A stretch of DNA of 64,000 bases. Origin: Leptothoe kymatousa TAU-MAC 1615. Lineage in GTDB: Bacteria; Cyanobacteriota; Cyanobacteriia; Phormidesmidales; Phormidesmidaceae. Below, in pieces: positions 8,323-19,268 of the stretch; position 1 is the first letter of the stretch; each line of letters opens with the position of its first letter. Location of the stretch: assembly GCF_018739865.1 (NCBI RefSeq), contig NZ_JADOER010000007.1:62001-126000 (forward strand), in the 5' to 3' direction. The notes under the pieces are model-generated. The model had not been told where the DNA came from and did not search any database. It saw nothing but the letters and a program-made list of their open reading frames with translations. The position numbers and the translations under genes were made by a program.

Positions 8323-10122
8323 CTAAGCTGGAAAAATACGCAGTCTGCGGTTAGGTTCATCGCCAAAACTTAAAGACTTCAATCGATAGTGCTCAGCTAG
8401 CTCATGCTGCATCTTGCGAATTTTGGCGGAGCGAGGCAATAGCTCTACGGGTTGACCTTTGGGGATCACAATCTGTTCGACCGCCAATCTAGCTTCTTCC
8501 AACGCTTCCAGCTCATCATCTGCACCTTGACGCGTAAACAGAGATAGATCGATGGCTTCGGCCTGGTCTCGCGGATCAATATCTAACAACCGCTGAAGAG
8601 CTCTGGTAATTTGCGGAATGGTATTGGACTTGACGGTGTAGATCGGCAGCTGACGTGATTTAGCGATGGTTTTGAGTTTGGAGTGATTGCGCACGTGCGA
8701 TCGCAGTGCCAAAACAGCCTCCGCAACACTTAGCTCTTTAGTCACAGACACCGGGAGCTTCAAGGTATCAATCACATGATGTAACTGCTCCCGACTGATC
8801 CCATAGGGGTAAATGGGCACCAAATCCTCACCATTAGGCCCTACAGGCGTAGACAGTTCTAAATCTGACGTATCTAACTGCTGATCTAACAGAGCTTGAA
8901 AGTCATCTGTTGCAGCCGGAGCACTCGTCAAAGAGGTTGGCCCCGTCAAGGTGCCAGCTAAAGGAGCTGCTGTCTGCACTGGCTTCATATGCCCGGCTTC
9001 TCGCCACCCTCGCTTTGCAGGCCGTCTGGCCGTTGTACGACGCTGACTCGGCACCTCAGGTAGCTCATGGGTAATCAAAACCTTGCCATTTTCGCCCACG
9101 GTGCGAATTTGAGTTTCAGGCAACCGCCTCCTTAACAAGTGATCCACCGTAGTCGAAACATCCTCATGGACCACCCATCGCTGCCGCTCTAGCATTTCAA
9201 TAGCCATATCAAACGTAGGCGGAGCTTTGCGCTCGAGCACACTCTTCTGACTCCCACGGCGGCGAGCCTCATCATCTCCTAGGGTCACCGTCTGAATGCC
9301 CCCCACCAGGTCAGCTAATGTGGGGTTTTTAATCAAGTTTTCCAATTGATTACCGTGGGCAGTGCCGACCAATTGCACGCCCCGCTCAGCAATCGTACGC
9401 GCTGCTAACGCCTCTAATTCAGTGCCAATTTCATCAATGATGATCACTTCTGGCGTGTGGTTTTCCACGGCTTCAATCATCACCTGATGCTGGAATTCGG
9501 GCTTCGCAACCTGCATCCGGCGAGCACGGCCAATGGCAGGGTGAGGAATATCACCATCCCCGGCAATTTCATTGGACGTATCAATAATCACCACACGTTT
9601 GTCAAGATCATCGGCTAATACCCGAGCCATCTCACGCAGGGCAGTGGTTTTCCCCACACCAGGACGGCCCAAAAGCAGAATTGATTTCCCAGATTCCACC
9701 AAATCGCGAATCATTTCCACTGTCCCGAAAACAGCACGGCCCACACGACAGGTTAAGCCAATGATGTCTCCAGCTCGATTCCGCATAGCGCTGATGCGAT
9801 GTAGCGTCTTTTCAATGCCAGCGCGATTATCCCCACCAAACGCTCCTACACGCTCGATGCAATGCTCTAAATCTGCCTTAGAAATCACCTGATCCGATAG
9901 ATAATCGGCCTTCCCCGGAAAGCGAGCTTCAGGACATCGCCCCAAGTCAAGAATCACTTCGATGAGCTGATGGCGTTGAGGATGATTGCTCAATGGTTGG
10001 CTCAACTGAGCAGGCAAAATGCTCAGGAGCTGCTCCAAATCGTCATACCCAGAGGAATTTTTCTCAGACACGTTAGAAGACGTTGAGGGCGGCACAGCTT
10101 GATAGTCGTCTGAACGAACCAT
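8323..10122 (-). CDS. ycf45: Ycf45-type AAA ATPase with C-terminal R3H domain
   Basis: The 599-residue product is a P-loop ATPase related to SpoIIIAA and plastid Ycf45. Walker A is GRPGVGKTT (residues 152-160) and Walker B is VIIIDEIGTE (residues 226-235). A linker of about 200 residues rich in Pro, Thr and Ala follows. The C-terminal 60 residues (RSAKIRKMQHELAEHYRLKS) form an R3H-like single-stranded nucleic acid binding domain. The cellular role is unknown; binding to RNA or single-stranded DNA is an inference from the R3H domain. It lies between ldpA and psb27, all on the minus strand. Confidence 0.9.
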   Translation of the reverse strand: MVRSDDYQAVPPSTSSNVSEKNSSGYDDLEQLLSILPAQLSQPLSNHPQRHQLIEVILDLGRCPEARFPGKADYLSDQVISKADLEHCIERVGAFGGDNRAGIEKTLHRISAMRNRAGDIIGLTCRVGRAVFGTVEMIRDLVESGKSILLLGRPGVGKTTALREMARVLADDLDKRVVIIDTSNEIAGDGDIPHPAIGRARRMQVAKPEFQHQVMIEAVENHTPEVIIIDEIGTELEALAARTIAERGVQLVGTAHGNQLENLIKNPTLADLVGGIQTVTLGDDEARRRGSQKSVLERKAPPTFDMAIEMLERQRWVVHEDVSTTVDHLLRRRLPETQIRTVGENGKVLITHELPEVPSQRRTTARRPAKRGWREAGHMKPVQTAAPLAGTLTGPTSLTSAPAATDDFQALLDQQLDTSDLELSTPVGPNGEDLVPIYPYGISREQLHHVIDTLKLPVSVTKELSVAEAVLALRSHVRNHSKLKTIAKSRQLPIYTVKSNTIPQITRALQRLLDIDPRDQAEAIDLSLFTRQGADDELEALEEARLAVEQIVIPKGQPVELLPRSAKIRKMQHELAEHYRLKSLSFGDEPNRRLRIFPA

Positions 10123-10219
10123 AGAGTCAGCAATGAAACAGAAAACTTAGCAACGGGAAGCATTTTGTGGCAGCAGGTTGCAGCCAGGTCCCTTAACCGA
10201 TCAATTCACACCTCAGCCG

Positions 10220-11350
10220 TCAAGGTGGCAGGGGGGCCGCAGCCACTTGAGAGCTGTAGCCGTAGTGATGCAACGACTGCACAATCTCTGGGCGATGCCG
10301 CGCACCTGGTTTAATTTGACCCACAAGGTCACAAGCCACCCCAACTTGCTGCCATAACTTTTCCGGGCAAGTTTCCAAGGGCTCATCACCAACGTCTACC
10401 AAGCTACGGGCATAGCTGCCATAGGCAATGCCATGGATCCTTTCAGCGACTGTAGGCACCGCATCAGCCCCGTGCAGATGCTTTAGTAAACCGAGCGATC
10501 GCAACTTAGAGACCGTGTAATGATTGGTGCCACCCGCCAATTGAACATAGCCAGGTAAACCAGCCTTTAAAACTTTTTGGGCCAGACGAATCGTAGCGTG
10601 GGTGGTCCCCCGTCCAATATCCCCGCTCATCGGGCGACCATCCGTCTGCCAGATCAAACACTTGGGCTTAGGTTCCATGGCTCGATACAAATCCCTCAAA
10701 TAGTCTGCAACACTTACATCACAGACATCGCTTTCGGGGCAACTCACCGCCACCACCTGGAAGTGCGGGATATACCCAGCCAATCGACGCCATAACGCTT
10801 GAAATTCGGCCTGTCGACCCACACGAGTATGAATTTCAACGGCATCAACATGGGGTACCAAATCAGGCAGCACTGCATCCACAGAAACCTGAAACGCATG
10901 TTCTTCCAAAGCACCATGGGGGCAAACGGGCAAACAACGACCGCACCCGTAGCAACGCTCTGGCAAGACCCCCAACCGACCTTCCCGAAGTTGCGCTAAG
11001 GGTAAAATTGCCTCAGCGGGGCAGACCTGCTCACACGGTCTTAAACAATCGCTTGGGCATTGCCGCACATCAAACCAAGCCTTGCGAAAATGAGGGTCTT
11101 GCCCGTCATTAAAACTCACCATCAGCAAAGGGGCAGCTCGTTTGAGCAAGCCCCTTGAGGCAGCAATACCCCGACGAGCCGCACGCACAATGGCCAGGTC
11201 AGCAGCAACGTCAATACAATCCACACCAGCCAAGCTATAAACCAGGGCTAAATTTCGCACCCGCGGAATATCTTGATAGCTAGCGCCACAAATAAGCTTG
11301 AACCATTGCCCTAACCTGAGGGATCTAACAGAATCGTGAGGAATAGTCAC
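10220..11350 (-). CDS. ldpA: Circadian redox-sensing iron-sulfur protein LdpA
   Basis: The 376-residue product has two ferredoxin-like cysteine sets, CPSDCLRPCEQVCP (around residues 98-111) and CYGCGRCLPVCPHG (around residues 133-146), suggesting two [4Fe-4S] clusters. The flanking sequence matches LdpA (light-dependent period), which couples the Synechococcus clock period to cellular redox state. It lies directly downstream of ndhN, and this ndhN-ldpA pair upstream of rplC is a known cyanobacterial arrangement. Clock function in this organism is inferred from family membership. Confidence 0.93.
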   Translation of the reverse strand: MTIPHDSVRSLRLGQWFKLICGASYQDIPRVRNLALVYSLAGVDCIDVAADLAIVRAARRGIAASRGLLKRAAPLLMVSFNDGQDPHFRKAWFDVRQCPSDCLRPCEQVCPAEAILPLAQLREGRLGVLPERCYGCGRCLPVCPHGALEEHAFQVSVDAVLPDLVPHVDAVEIHTRVGRQAEFQALWRRLAGYIPHFQVVAVSCPESDVCDVSVADYLRDLYRAMEPKPKCLIWQTDGRPMSGDIGRGTTHATIRLAQKVLKAGLPGYVQLAGGTNHYTVSKLRSLGLLKHLHGADAVPTVAERIHGIAYGSYARSLVDVGDEPLETCPEKLWQQVGVACDLVGQIKPGARHRPEIVQSLHHYGYSSQVAAAPLPP

Positions 11351-11437
11351 CCACCTATACTTTCGCCAATAGAGCCAGCAAATAACTGAGTCTAAAACTT
11401 TATTTATTATAGAACAGATGTTCTTGGCCGGTGGCCA

Positions 11438-11911
11438 TTAGGCAGACTGAACAGAGTCCTTCAGTGGAAACCATTTGAAGACGCGCTCCCCACCCAGTTC
11501 AACCACAACCTTGATCCGAGTATCTGCCTCGCATAGGGCCACCAAATAAGCCAACTCCTGGCTAGACAGAATATGGCCTTCAATCAACCACAGAACAATA
11601 CCTTTCATGCCAGGGGCCATGCGCTCTAACCGATAATCAAGCACCGGCGGCACAAAATAACGATCCCCGACCGCTGCTTGGCCATTGCTCTTCTTACCGA
11701 GATGGGGTGGCCGAACACCATGCACATCGCGCAGGTAGGCCGACAAATCCCCTAACCCACGAGCACTGAGATGCAGACTCTCATAACCAGTGGCTCGCAT
11801 ACGTCGCTGATAGCGACCTTCAAAACCGCCTTCTAAAGGCACCCGCACAGCTAATGCGCCATTACTTTCTAAGTCGCGAACAAATCGATTGCCGAGTACA
11901 AGTAATCCCAT
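11438..11911 (-). CDS. ndhN: NDH-1 complex subunit N
   Basis: The 157-residue product starts MGLLVLGNRFVRDLESNGAL and contains RGLGDLSAYLRDVHGVRPPH, typical of NdhN. NdhN is a peripheral subunit specific to the photosynthetic NDH-1 complex, which carries out cyclic electron flow, respiration and CO2 uptake. Length is normal. It is divergent from rplC across about 590 bases. Confidence 0.95.
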   Translation of the reverse strand: MGLLVLGNRFVRDLESNGALAVRVPLEGGFEGRYQRRMRATGYESLHLSARGLGDLSAYLRDVHGVRPPHLGKKSNGQAAVGDRYFVPPVLDYRLERMAPGMKGIVLWLIEGHILSSQELAYLVALCEADTRIKVVVELGGERVFKWFPLKDSVQSA

Positions 11912-12500
11912 AGACCTATGCGAACAGCGCCATAACTAACTCATTCACTAAATATAGTAATGCCGTTATCAGCCACCTCCTATAAAAAAGCAAAGAATTA
12001 ATTGAACGAAGTTACTCCTCTTCGGGGTACTGTCCTCCAAAAGCCGTCCAAAAATCGTCAAGATATGGCCCGTCACTAAATCTACGCAAGCACATCAAAC
12101 GGACCAAGCCCAATGTGTAGGTGCTTCTACGTTAGCCAGGGCACGAATGCACTACTCGAAAAATCAAGCTAAAAGTTATTTTCAAAAAACAATGGACAAT
12201 CGCAACGAATCTCTGTAGGATTAGAGACCGTTGCTAATTTAGAAACTGAGCAATTTGCTTAAGTCTAAGGCATCGAATTGGGCTCAAAAGGATTAGCCAC
12301 AGTTGCATAGATATTTCAACTGCAACGTGCACCCTAGCCATTTCAGTGAAGTATTCAATCAAATACGGTTGAATTTCCAGAGAATCATGGGATCTTGTGT
12401 TCTGGTTTCTCTGGGTTCTTGCTCCCGCTGTGAAAAAACAAGGAGCAAAAATTGCTGGCTGTCTATTTAGTTAGCAATTGACGTTAGTTGGAGATTGATT
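11912..12500. promoter_or_regulatory. Divergent ndhN / rplC upstream region and rplC leader
   Basis: This 589-base region holds no convincing gene. It must contain the promoters for ndhN (leftward) and the rplC cluster (rightward). Near rplC there are two inverted repeats: TTGCTCC (12419-12425) with GGAGCAA (12442-12448), and ATTGCT (12451-12456) with AGCAAT (12473-12478). They could fold in a leader RNA just before the GGAG ribosome-binding site (12490-12493). I cannot assign exact promoter elements. Confidence 0.4.
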
Positions 12501-13145
12501 GTGTCTGTCGGTATTCTCGGGACAAAGCTGGGAATGACTCAGGTGTTTGATGACGATGGCAACGCTGTGCCAGTTACAGTCATTCAAGCCGGTCCCTGTG
12601 TTGTTACTCAAGTCAAAACACAGCAAACCGATGGCTACTGCGCCGTGCAGATTGGCTATCAGGAAGTAGCAGAAAAATCATTGAATAAGCCGAAATTGGG
12701 TCACCTAAAGAAGTCAGGTGCGCCTAATTTGCGTCATTTACGCGAGTATCGCCTGGATGACAGTTCATCATTTGAACTCGGTCAAACCTTAGCAGCGGAC
12801 ATCTTCGAAGCCGGGCAATTGGTAGATGTCTCCGGTAAGAGCATTGGTAAAGGGTTTTCGGGCAACCAAAAGCGTCACAACTTTAAGCGGGGTCCTATGA
12901 CCCACGGTTCCAAAAACCACCGTCTTCCAGGTTCAATCGGTCCAGGAACCACTCCAGGCCGTGTTTATCCTGGCAAGAAAATGGCAGGGCAACTGGGTAA
13001 TGTGCAAGTCACAGTACGCAAGTTATCGGTTGTCAAAGTTGACAGCGATCGCAACGTCTTATTGGTGAAAGGCGCTGTCCCTGGAAAACCAGGCGCATTG
13101 TTAAATATTGCCCCTGCAAATATTGTTGGCAATAAAAAGAAGTAA
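12501..13145 (+). CDS. rplC: 50S ribosomal protein L3
   Basis: The 214-residue L3 starts [20 protein letters not shown] and has the [26 protein letters not shown] core that reaches toward the peptidyl-transferase centre. The GTG at 12501 is chosen as start because GGAG at 12490-12493 lies 7 bases upstream; an in-frame TTG at 12495 is too close to that site. It is the first gene of the plus-strand ribosomal arm. Confidence 0.96.
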   Translation: MSVGILGTKLGMTQVFDDDGNAVPVTVIQAGPCVVTQVKTQQTDGYCAVQIGYQEVAEKSLNKPKLGHLKKSGAPNLRHLREYRLDDSSSFELGQTLAADIFEAGQLVDVSGKSIGKGFSGNQKRHNFKRGPMTHGSKNHRLPGSIGPGTTPGRVYPGKKMAGQLGNVQVTVRKLSVVKVDSDRNVLLVKGAVPGKPGALLNIAPANIVGNKKK

Positions 13146-13163
13146 GGGGGCGAAACACTCATC

Positions 13164-13796
13164 ATGGTTGATTGCGTAGTAAAAGATTGGCAAGGCTCTG
13201 ATTCAGGCACTGCAACCCTGGATCTAAAAGTCGCTCAGGAAGATAACGCTGCTCACATTGTGCACCGGGCAATTCTGCGCCAAATGCATAATTCTCGTCA
13301 GGGCACGCTTTCGTCCAAGACACGTTCCGAAGTGCGCGGTGGTGGACGTAAACCTTGGCGTCAGAAAGGCACTGGTCGTGCACGCGCTGGTTCGAATCGT
13401 TCTCCTCTATGGCGTGGTGGTGGTGTCATCTTTGGCCCCAAACCCCGCGATTTCGAGATCAAAATGAACCGCAAGGAGCGTCGTCTAGCTCTTCGCACAG
13501 CATTTCAGAGCAGAGTTGATGACATGGTCGTCGTTCAAGACTTTGCAGACCAGTTGTCAGAACCCAAAACAAAAGAGGTTCTTTCAGCCATGGAACGTTG
13601 GGGCATCGAATCAGGCAATAAGGTTTTGATGATCGTAGCCGAGAAGAACGAAACTGTTTATCGTTCCGTACGCAATGTAGAAAAGATCAAACTCATTTTG
13701 GCTACAAACCTCAATGCATACGACATTGTGCTAGCCGATAAGTTAGTAGTCACAGCTGCAGCTCTAGAGAAAATCCAGGAGGTATACAGTGCCTAA
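13164..13796 (+). CDS. rplD: 50S ribosomal protein L4
   Basis: The 210-residue L4 carries the exit-tunnel loop [23 protein letters not shown] and [25 protein letters not shown]. In enterobacteria L4 also represses its own operon, but whether that holds here cannot be judged. Its last 8 bases overlap the rplW start, which suggests translational coupling. Confidence 0.97.
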   Translation: MVDCVVKDWQGSDSGTATLDLKVAQEDNAAHIVHRAILRQMHNSRQGTLSSKTRSEVRGGGRKPWRQKGTGRARAGSNRSPLWRGGGVIFGPKPRDFEIKMNRKERRLALRTAFQSRVDDMVVVQDFADQLSEPKTKEVLSAMERWGIESGNKVLMIVAEKNETVYRSVRNVEKIKLILATNLNAYDIVLADKLVVTAAALEKIQEVYSA

Positions 13797-14094
13797 AGCA
13801 ATTGACTCCAGAGATTTACCAGATATTGTGCGTCGGCCTATCATCACCGAAAAAGCAACGTTGAATCTGGAAAATAACCAATACACGTTTGATGTTGCAC
13901 CTAAAGCAACCAAACCGGAAATAAAGGCAGCTGTTGAAGCTTTATTCGAGGTCAAGGTTACTGGTATTAGCACCATGAACCCACCTCGTAAAAAGAAGCG
14001 TCTTGGTCGATTCATCGGTTATAAGGCTACATACAAGAGAGCGGTTGTAACCCTTGCTGAGGGAGATAGCATTCCCCTCTTCCCAGATGTCTAA
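13789..14094 (+). CDS. rplW: 50S ribosomal protein L23
   Basis: The 101-residue L23 lies at the exit tunnel, where SRP and trigger factor dock. It is recognised by [22 protein letters not shown] and [20 protein letters not shown]. Translation starts at GTG 13789, inside the end of rplD, with AGGAGG seven bases upstream. Confidence 0.96.
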   Translation: MPKAIDSRDLPDIVRRPIITEKATLNLENNQYTFDVAPKATKPEIKAAVEALFEVKVTGISTMNPPRKKKRLGRFIGYKATYKRAVVTLAEGDSIPLFPDV

Positions 14095-14134
14095 TAACGG
14101 CCTTAGCACTAATTATAAGTTTGCAGATTAAATC

Positions 14135-14998
14135 ATGGGAATTCGTACTTATCGGCCTCTAACTCCAGGAACTCGTGAGCGCAGTGTTTCTGACTTTTCA
14201 GAAATCACTCGGAGTAAGCCGGAAAAGAAACTAACGCGCTCGATTCACCGTCCTAAAGGCAGAAATAATCGTGGTGTAATCACCTGCCGTCATCGCGGAG
14301 GTGGACACAAACGGCTTTATCGCATTATCGACTTTAAGCGTGATAAGCGAGAAATGACCGCTGAAGTACTGTCGGTTGAATACGATCCCAATAGAAATGC
14401 TCGTATTTCATTGGTTCAGTACGAAGACGGGGAAAAGCGATACATCCTTCACCCAGTTGGATTAGCTGTAGGTTCAAGCATTATTGCTAGTCCTGAGGCA
14501 CCTTTGGAAGTAGGTAATGCATTACCTCTACATAAGATGCCCCTGGGTACTTCAGTCCATAATGTTGAGCTATATCCAGGGAGAGGGGGACAAATTGTTC
14601 GTGCCGCTGGAGCCTCTGCACAGGTTATGGCGAAAGAAGGCGGGTATGTCACCCTTAAACTACCTTCTAGTGAAGTTCGCATGGTACGCCGTGAGTGCTA
14701 TGCCACCATTGGGCAAGTGGGCAACGTCGAAGCTCGCAACGTCACCCTTGGTAAAGCTGGACGCAAACGCTGGCTAGGAAGACGTCCCGAGGTTCGCGGT
14801 AGTGTAATGAACCCGGTTGACCACCCCCACGGTGGTGGTGAAGGTCGTGCTCCTATTGGCCGTAGCGGGCCGGTAACGCCTTGGGGTAAGCCAGCGCTGG
14901 GTTACAAGACACGCGACAAGAAAAAATCCAGTTCATCGCTTATTGTTCGTCGTCGCCGTCGTTCCTCCAAACGTGGTCGTGGTGGTCGCGATTCATAA
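14135..14998 (+). CDS. rplB: 50S ribosomal protein L2
   Basis: The 287-residue L2 is one of the most conserved large-subunit proteins and is needed for subunit association. It contains [19 protein letters not shown] and the C-terminal [20 protein letters not shown], with the universally conserved histidine of the HPHGGG loop. Length is normal. It lies between rplW and rpsS. Confidence 0.98.
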   Translation: MGIRTYRPLTPGTRERSVSDFSEITRSKPEKKLTRSIHRPKGRNNRGVITCRHRGGGHKRLYRIIDFKRDKREMTAEVLSVEYDPNRNARISLVQYEDGEKRYILHPVGLAVGSSIIASPEAPLEVGNALPLHKMPLGTSVHNVELYPGRGGQIVRAAGASAQVMAKEGGYVTLKLPSSEVRMVRRECYATIGQVGNVEARNVTLGKAGRKRWLGRRPEVRGSVMNPVDHPHGGGEGRAPIGRSGPVTPWGKPALGYKTRDKKKSSSSLIVRRRRRSSKRGRGGRDS

Positions 14999-15069
14999 CG
15001 CTGCAATGTAGCGGTGATGCTCTGAAAAATCCTTGTTATTCATCCAATTGTTTTTAGACTGGCGCAATT

Positions 15070-15348
15070 ATGGCTCGCTCTCTCAAAAAAGGTCCTTTTG
15101 TTGCAGATCATCTGCTCAAAAAGATTGAAAAACTCAATGCAAAAGGAGACAAGCAGGTTATCAAAACCTGGTCTCGTGCTTCAACAATCATTCCACAGAT
15201 GATTGGTCACACTATTGCGGTTCACAATGGCCGTCAGCATGTTCCCGTATATGTCAGCGAACAAATGGTGGGTCATAAACTCGGTGAGTTTGCTCCCACC
15301 CGCACGTTCCGAGGGCATGTCAAAAGTGATAAAAAAGCGAGACGTTAG
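15070..15348 (+). CDS. rpsS: 30S ribosomal protein S19
   Basis: The 92-residue S19 of the 30S head begins [20 protein letters not shown] and contains [22 protein letters not shown] and [13 protein letters not shown]. It precedes rplV by 11 bases. Confidence 0.98.
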   Translation: MARSLKKGPFVADHLLKKIEKLNAKGDKQVIKTWSRASTIIPQMIGHTIAVHNGRQHVPVYVSEQMVGHKLGEFAPTRTFRGHVKSDKKARR

Positions 15349-15359
15349 GGAGGTTTGTC

Positions 15360-15722
15360 ATGGTTGAAATTGATAGTAGTAATCAGGTCAAGTCTGTCGC
15401 TCGCTACATTCGTATGTCACCCCATAAGGTGCGCCGAGTGCTTGACCAAATTCGTGGCCTCTCGTATAGAGAAGCATTGATCATTCTTGAATTTATGCCA
15501 TACAGAGCCTGTGAACCTATTTTGAAGGTTCTGCGCTCTGCCGTTGCCAATGCAGAACATAACAATGGCATGGATCCAGTGGACCTATACATCAGTGAGG
15601 CTTTTGCTGATCAAGGTCCCGTATTAAAGCGTTTCCGCCCTCGTGCCCAAGGCCGTGCTTACCAAATCCGGAAGCCGACTTGTCACATTACTATCGCTGT
15701 TGCGCCTGGCTCCCCTAGCTAG
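15360..15722 (+). CDS. rplV: 50S ribosomal protein L22
   Basis: The 120-residue L22 lines the nascent peptide tunnel. The start [20 protein letters not shown] and the C-terminal loop [20 protein letters not shown] (the beta-hairpin reaching into the tunnel) identify it. GGAGG lies just upstream of the ATG. Confidence 0.97.
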   Translation: MVEIDSSNQVKSVARYIRMSPHKVRRVLDQIRGLSYREALIILEFMPYRACEPILKVLRSAVANAEHNNGMDPVDLYISEAFADQGPVLKRFRPRAQGRAYQIRKPTCHITIAVAPGSPS

Positions 15723-15764
15723 AGCAAAATTTGTCACTGTTAACTCTGTATAAGGTAGAAGTCT

Positions 15765-16496
15765 GTGGGACAGAAAATTCACCCAATTGGATTCCGGCTT
15801 GGCATTACCAAGGAACATGCTTCCTGTTGGTATGCCGATTCAAGGCAATATCCTGGCCAATTGCAGGAAGATCATACTATTCGCCAGTTCATTGAAAAGA
15901 CCCTCAACAATGCCGGCATTTCTGATATCAAAATTGCCCGTAAGGCTGACCAAATTGATTTAGAAGTACATACGGCTCGCCCGGGTGTGGTGGTTGGCCG
16001 CGGTGGAACCGGCATTGAATCGTTGCGGGCCGGATTACAAAAGAAACTGAAGGATAATACGCGTCAGATTCGCATCAACGTGATTGAGGTTGCCCGCGTT
16101 GATGCAGAAGCTGCCCTAATTGGCGAGTACATTACTCAACAGTTGGAACGCCGCGTCTCTTTCCGTCGTGTAGTACGACAAACTATTCAGCGAGCTCAGC
16201 GAGCCGGTGTTGAAGGGATCAAAATTCAGGTTAGCGGTCGTCTAAATGGCGCTGAGATTGCGCGAACTGAATGGACTCGTGAGGGTCGCGTACCTCTCCA
16301 TACACTGCGAGCCAACATTGATTATGCATACAAGACCGCACAAACTACCTATGGAATTTTAGGTATCAAGGTCTGGGTATTCAAGGGAGAGATCATCCCA
16401 GGGCAGGAAGAAAAGCCTCAACCTGCAAATAATCAACCACGTCGTCGGCAACCACGTCGTCGGCAGCAGTTCGAGGATCGCTCCAACGACTCTTAA
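15765..16496 (+). CDS. rpsC: 30S ribosomal protein S3
   Basis: The 243-residue S3 of the mRNA entry site starts at GTG 15765 ([20 protein letters not shown]). It has a KH domain with [18 protein letters not shown] and the C-terminal ISGR-like [16 protein letters not shown] motif. The tail after residue 210 is rich in Gln, Pro and Arg ([10 protein letters not shown]), as in other cyanobacteria. Confidence 0.97.
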   Translation: MGQKIHPIGFRLGITKEHASCWYADSRQYPGQLQEDHTIRQFIEKTLNNAGISDIKIARKADQIDLEVHTARPGVVVGRGGTGIESLRAGLQKKLKDNTRQIRINVIEVARVDAEAALIGEYITQQLERRVSFRRVVRQTIQRAQRAGVEGIKIQVSGRLNGAEIARTEWTREGRVPLHTLRANIDYAYKTAQTTYGILGIKVWVFKGEIIPGQEEKPQPANNQPRRRQPRRRQQFEDRSNDS

Positions 16497-16535
16497 TTCT
16501 GATCTGTCTGTAGCTATTTAGCCTGTTTAAGCACC

Positions 16536-16955
16536 ATGCTGAGCCCTAGAAGAACAAAATTTCGTAAGCAGCATCGCGGCCGAATGCGCGGTATGGCCCA
16601 CAAGGGTAGCACCATTACCTTTGGTGACTACGCTCTGCAAGCCACCGAATGCTCATGGATGACATCCCGCCAAATTGAAGCGGCTCGTCGTGCCATGACC
16701 CGATATGTAAAACGTGGCGGAAAAATCTGGATCCGCGTATTTCCCGATAAGCCTGTGACTATGCGTCCTGCCGAAACCCGTATGGGTTCTGGTAAAGGTA
16801 ACCCTGAATTTTGGGTCGCTGTCATTAAACCAGGCCGGGTAGTTTTTGAAATTACAGGTGTTCCTGAAGAAATTGCACGTGAGGCGATGCGCTTAGCTTC
16901 CTTCAAGTTGCCATTCAAAACTAAGTTCATCGCTCGCGAAGGATTGGAGGACTAA
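16536..16955 (+). CDS. rplP: 50S ribosomal protein L16
   Basis: The 139-residue L16 near the A-site tRNA elbow begins [20 protein letters not shown] and contains [20 protein letters not shown] and ARMGSGKG-like [20 protein letters not shown]. It is followed after 3 bases by rpmC, with a GGAGG site at the end of the gene. Confidence 0.98.
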   Translation: MLSPRRTKFRKQHRGRMRGMAHKGSTITFGDYALQATECSWMTSRQIEAARRAMTRYVKRGGKIWIRVFPDKPVTMRPAETRMGSGKGNPEFWVAVIKPGRVVFEITGVPEEIAREAMRLASFKLPFKTKFIAREGLED

Positions 16956-16958
16956 GCA

Positions 16959-17210
16959 ATGGCACTTTCTAAGGCAAAAGACCTAAGAAAGCTAAGTGAT
17001 GATGAGCTTTCTACCGAGATTTCTAGTTTGAAGCGAGAACTGTTTGATCTACGTTTCAATTTGGCCACTCGCCGGATGGAAACCGGGTTTCATCAGTTCA
17101 AGCATGCTCGTCGCAAACTTGCGCAACTAATGACTATCGAGCGTGAGCGCCAGCTCAAAGCTAGTGTGGCCAGTAATAGTGAAGATACAGTAGCAAGTGG
17201 CGAGGAGTAG
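16959..17210 (+). CDS. rpmC: 50S ribosomal protein L29
   Basis: The 83-residue L29 at the exit tunnel has the helical hairpin LRKLSDDELSTEISSLKREL and FDLRFNLATRRMETGFHQFK. The C-terminus is slightly extended with an acidic, Ser-rich tail (NSEDTVASGEE). Confidence 0.95.
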   Translation: MALSKAKDLRKLSDDELSTEISSLKRELFDLRFNLATRRMETGFHQFKHARRKLAQLMTIERERQLKASVASNSEDTVASGEE

Positions 17211-17219
17211 TAAATAGCT

Positions 17220-17471
17220 ATGGCAGCGAAGGAATTAACAGGACGCGTTGTTAGCGACAAAATGGACAAAACAGTCGTTGTGGCTGTTGAGAATCGTGTA
17301 CCCCATTCTAAGTATCAAAAAATCGTTGTTCGTACTAAAAAGTACAAAGCGCACGATGATACCAATGAGTGCAAGGCCGGGGATATTGTTCGTATCCGCG
17401 AAACCCGACCTCTAAGTCGCACAAAGTGCTGGGTTGTTGCCGATATTTTAGGTCGTTCTGAGAAAGTGTAA
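17220..17471 (+). CDS. rpsQ: 30S ribosomal protein S17
   Basis: The 83-residue S17 is an early 16S rRNA binder with an OB fold. It is recognised by [39 protein letters not shown] and [11 protein letters not shown]. It lies 9 bases after rpmC and 12 bases before rplN. Confidence 0.97.
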   Translation: MAAKELTGRVVSDKMDKTVVVAVENRVPHSKYQKIVVRTKKYKAHDDTNECKAGDIVRIRETRPLSRTKCWVVADILGRSEKV

Positions 17472-17483
17472 GGGAACCAACCA

Positions 17484-17849
17484 ATGATTCAGCAGGAAAC
17501 ATATTTAAATGTAGCGGACAACAGTGGTGCACGTAAGTTGATGTGTATTCGTGTCCTGGGTGGAAATCGCCGCTACGCTAGCGTAGGTGACGTGATTATC
17601 GCAGTTGTAAAAGATGCGTTACCCAACATGGCTGTGAAAAAGTCAGATGTTGTGCGCGCTGTTGTCGTACGAACCAAGAAAAATCTTCGTCGCAGCAGTG
17701 GCATGAGTATCCGTTTTGATGACAACGCAGCTGTGTTGATTAACCCCGACAATAATCCCAAAGGCACACGTGTTTTTGGGCCAGTAGCTCGTGAGCTAAG
17801 AGACCGAAACTTTACCAAAATCGTTTCATTGGCACCGGAGGTATTGTAA
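17484..17849 (+). CDS. rplN: 50S ribosomal protein L14
   Basis: The 121-residue L14 is a highly conserved subunit-interface protein. It begins [20 protein letters not shown] and contains [14 protein letters not shown] and [18 protein letters not shown]. Its end carries GGAGG, which serves the following GTG start of rplX. Confidence 0.98.
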   Translation: MIQQETYLNVADNSGARKLMCIRVLGGNRRYASVGDVIIAVVKDALPNMAVKKSDVVRAVVVRTKKNLRRSSGMSIRFDDNAAVLINPDNNPKGTRVFGPVARELRDRNFTKIVSLAPEVL

Positions 17850-17852
17850 GTA

Positions 17853-18194
17853 GTGGCTAGTAAAGATCCTGTGCGTCACAAGATGCACATCAAAAAGGGT
17901 GACACTGTACAAGTTATCACCGGCAGAGATAAGGGCAAAGTCGGTGAAGTTACAGATGTTTTGCCTAAGAAAAGTCAGGTAGTTGTGGAAGGCGTTAATA
18001 TTCGCACAAAGCACGTTAAGCCTAGACAAGAAGGTGAATCAGGCCAAATTGTTACATCCGAATTCCCTATTCATAGTTCGAATGTAATGCTTTATTCCAA
18101 AAAGGAAAAAGTAGCTAGTCGTGTTGGTCATACCTTCACAGACGACGGCCGTAAAGTTCGCATCTTGAAAAAGACAGGCGAAATCATTGATTAG
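17853..18194 (+). CDS. rplX: 50S ribosomal protein L24
   Basis: The 113-residue L24, an assembly initiator with a KOW fold ([20 protein letters not shown]), starts at GTG 17853, three bases after the rplN stop. The remainder ([20 protein letters not shown]) is typical. Confidence 0.96.
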   Translation: MASKDPVRHKMHIKKGDTVQVITGRDKGKVGEVTDVLPKKSQVVVEGVNIRTKHVKPRQEGESGQIVTSEFPIHSSNVMLYSKKEKVASRVGHTFTDDGRKVRILKKTGEIID

Positions 18195-18238
18195 ACAAAC
18201 CGTTGTCCCTGACCAAGCCCAGGGAAAGGAAAGAAAAC

Positions 18239-18784
18239 ATGGCCGAACAGCTCAAAGATTTTTATAACACTAAAGTTGTTCCCAAGCTTATGGAACAGTT
18301 TGAGTATCAAAACGTACACGAAGTACCGAAAGTGCTCAAAGTTACTGTCAACCGTGGCTTAGGGGAAGCATCCCAAAATGCGAAGGCATTAGAGGCCTCG
18401 GTGAGCGAGGTGGGTGTAATTACGGGTCAGCGACCTGTCATCACACGCGCAAAGAAAGCGATTGCTGGATTTAAGATCCGTCAGGGCATGCCAGTAGGCG
18501 TTATGGTTACTCTTCGCGCAGAGCGAATGTACGCATTCCTAAATCGCTTAATCAATTTAGTACTGCCTCGTATCCGAGATTTTCGAGGGGTAAGTCCTAA
18601 AAGTTTTGATGGTCGCGGCAACTATACCTTGGGATTACGAGAGCAGTTAATTTTTCCTGAAGTTGACTACGACAGTGTCGATCAAGTTCGGGGTATGGAC
18701 ATCACAATTGTCACTACTGCCAAGACAGACGAGGAAGGGCGGGCCCTTCTGAAAGAACTAGGAATGCCGTTCCGGGATAGCTAA
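18239..18784 (+). CDS. rplE: 50S ribosomal protein L5
   Basis: The 181-residue L5 binds 5S rRNA and contacts the P-site tRNA. Translation is placed at ATG 18239 ([20 protein letters not shown]) because GGGAAAGGAAAG lies just upstream; the frame is open 12 codons earlier. The motifs VTNVGLGEA-like [15 protein letters not shown] and [20 protein letters not shown] confirm the family. Confidence 0.96.
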   Translation: MAEQLKDFYNTKVVPKLMEQFEYQNVHEVPKVLKVTVNRGLGEASQNAKALEASVSEVGVITGQRPVITRAKKAIAGFKIRQGMPVGVMVTLRAERMYAFLNRLINLVLPRIRDFRGVSPKSFDGRGNYTLGLREQLIFPEVDYDSVDQVRGMDITIVTTAKTDEEGRALLKELGMPFRDS

Positions 18785-18804
18785 GGTTTATACGAGAGAG
18801 AAAT

Positions 18805-19206
18805 ATGGCGTCTAACGATACGATTTCAGACATGCTGACGCGCATCCGAAATGCAAATCTTGCGCGGCATAGGACTGTCCAAATTCCATCTACCAAAGTT
18901 ACCCGCAATATTGCAAAGGTGCTTCAGGAAGAAGGGTTTATTGGAGACACTGACGAGTCAACTGAAGGTGTCGCTCAAATGATTACTGTGAAGCTGAAGT
19001 ATAAAGGCAAAACTCAGCAGCCTATTATCCGTAACTTAACTCGGGTTAGTAAGCCAGGTTTGCGCGTTTATTCCAGCTGTAAGGACCTACCTCGGGTATT
19101 AGGAGGTATTGGCGTTGCTATCGTTTCTACTTCGAGTGGCATTATGTCCGATAGGGATGCCAGAACTAAAGGAGTAGGAGGCGAGGTTCTCTGTTACGTC
19201 TGGTAA
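18805..19206 (+). CDS. rpsH: 30S ribosomal protein S8
   Basis: The 133-residue S8 of the 30S platform begins [20 protein letters not shown] and ends with the conserved [22 protein letters not shown] region. It has a GAGAG-type ribosome-binding site and lies in the standard rplE-rpsH-rplF order. Confidence 0.97.
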   Translation: MASNDTISDMLTRIRNANLARHRTVQIPSTKVTRNIAKVLQEEGFIGDTDESTEGVAQMITVKLKYKGKTQQPIIRNLTRVSKPGLRVYSSCKDLPRVLGGIGVAIVSTSSGIMSDRDARTKGVGGEVLCYVW

Positions 19207-19268
19207 TACATTTGTGTTTGTACTAGTTGTTTTCAAAGCCGTTTCTGGCTGTTAGGGAAGGATTCAAA

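Noticed and set aside
12419..12478. Possible L4 autoregulatory leader before rplC
   Set aside because: Two weak hairpins are present, but there is no match to a known L4 target; it is kept only as a leader note.
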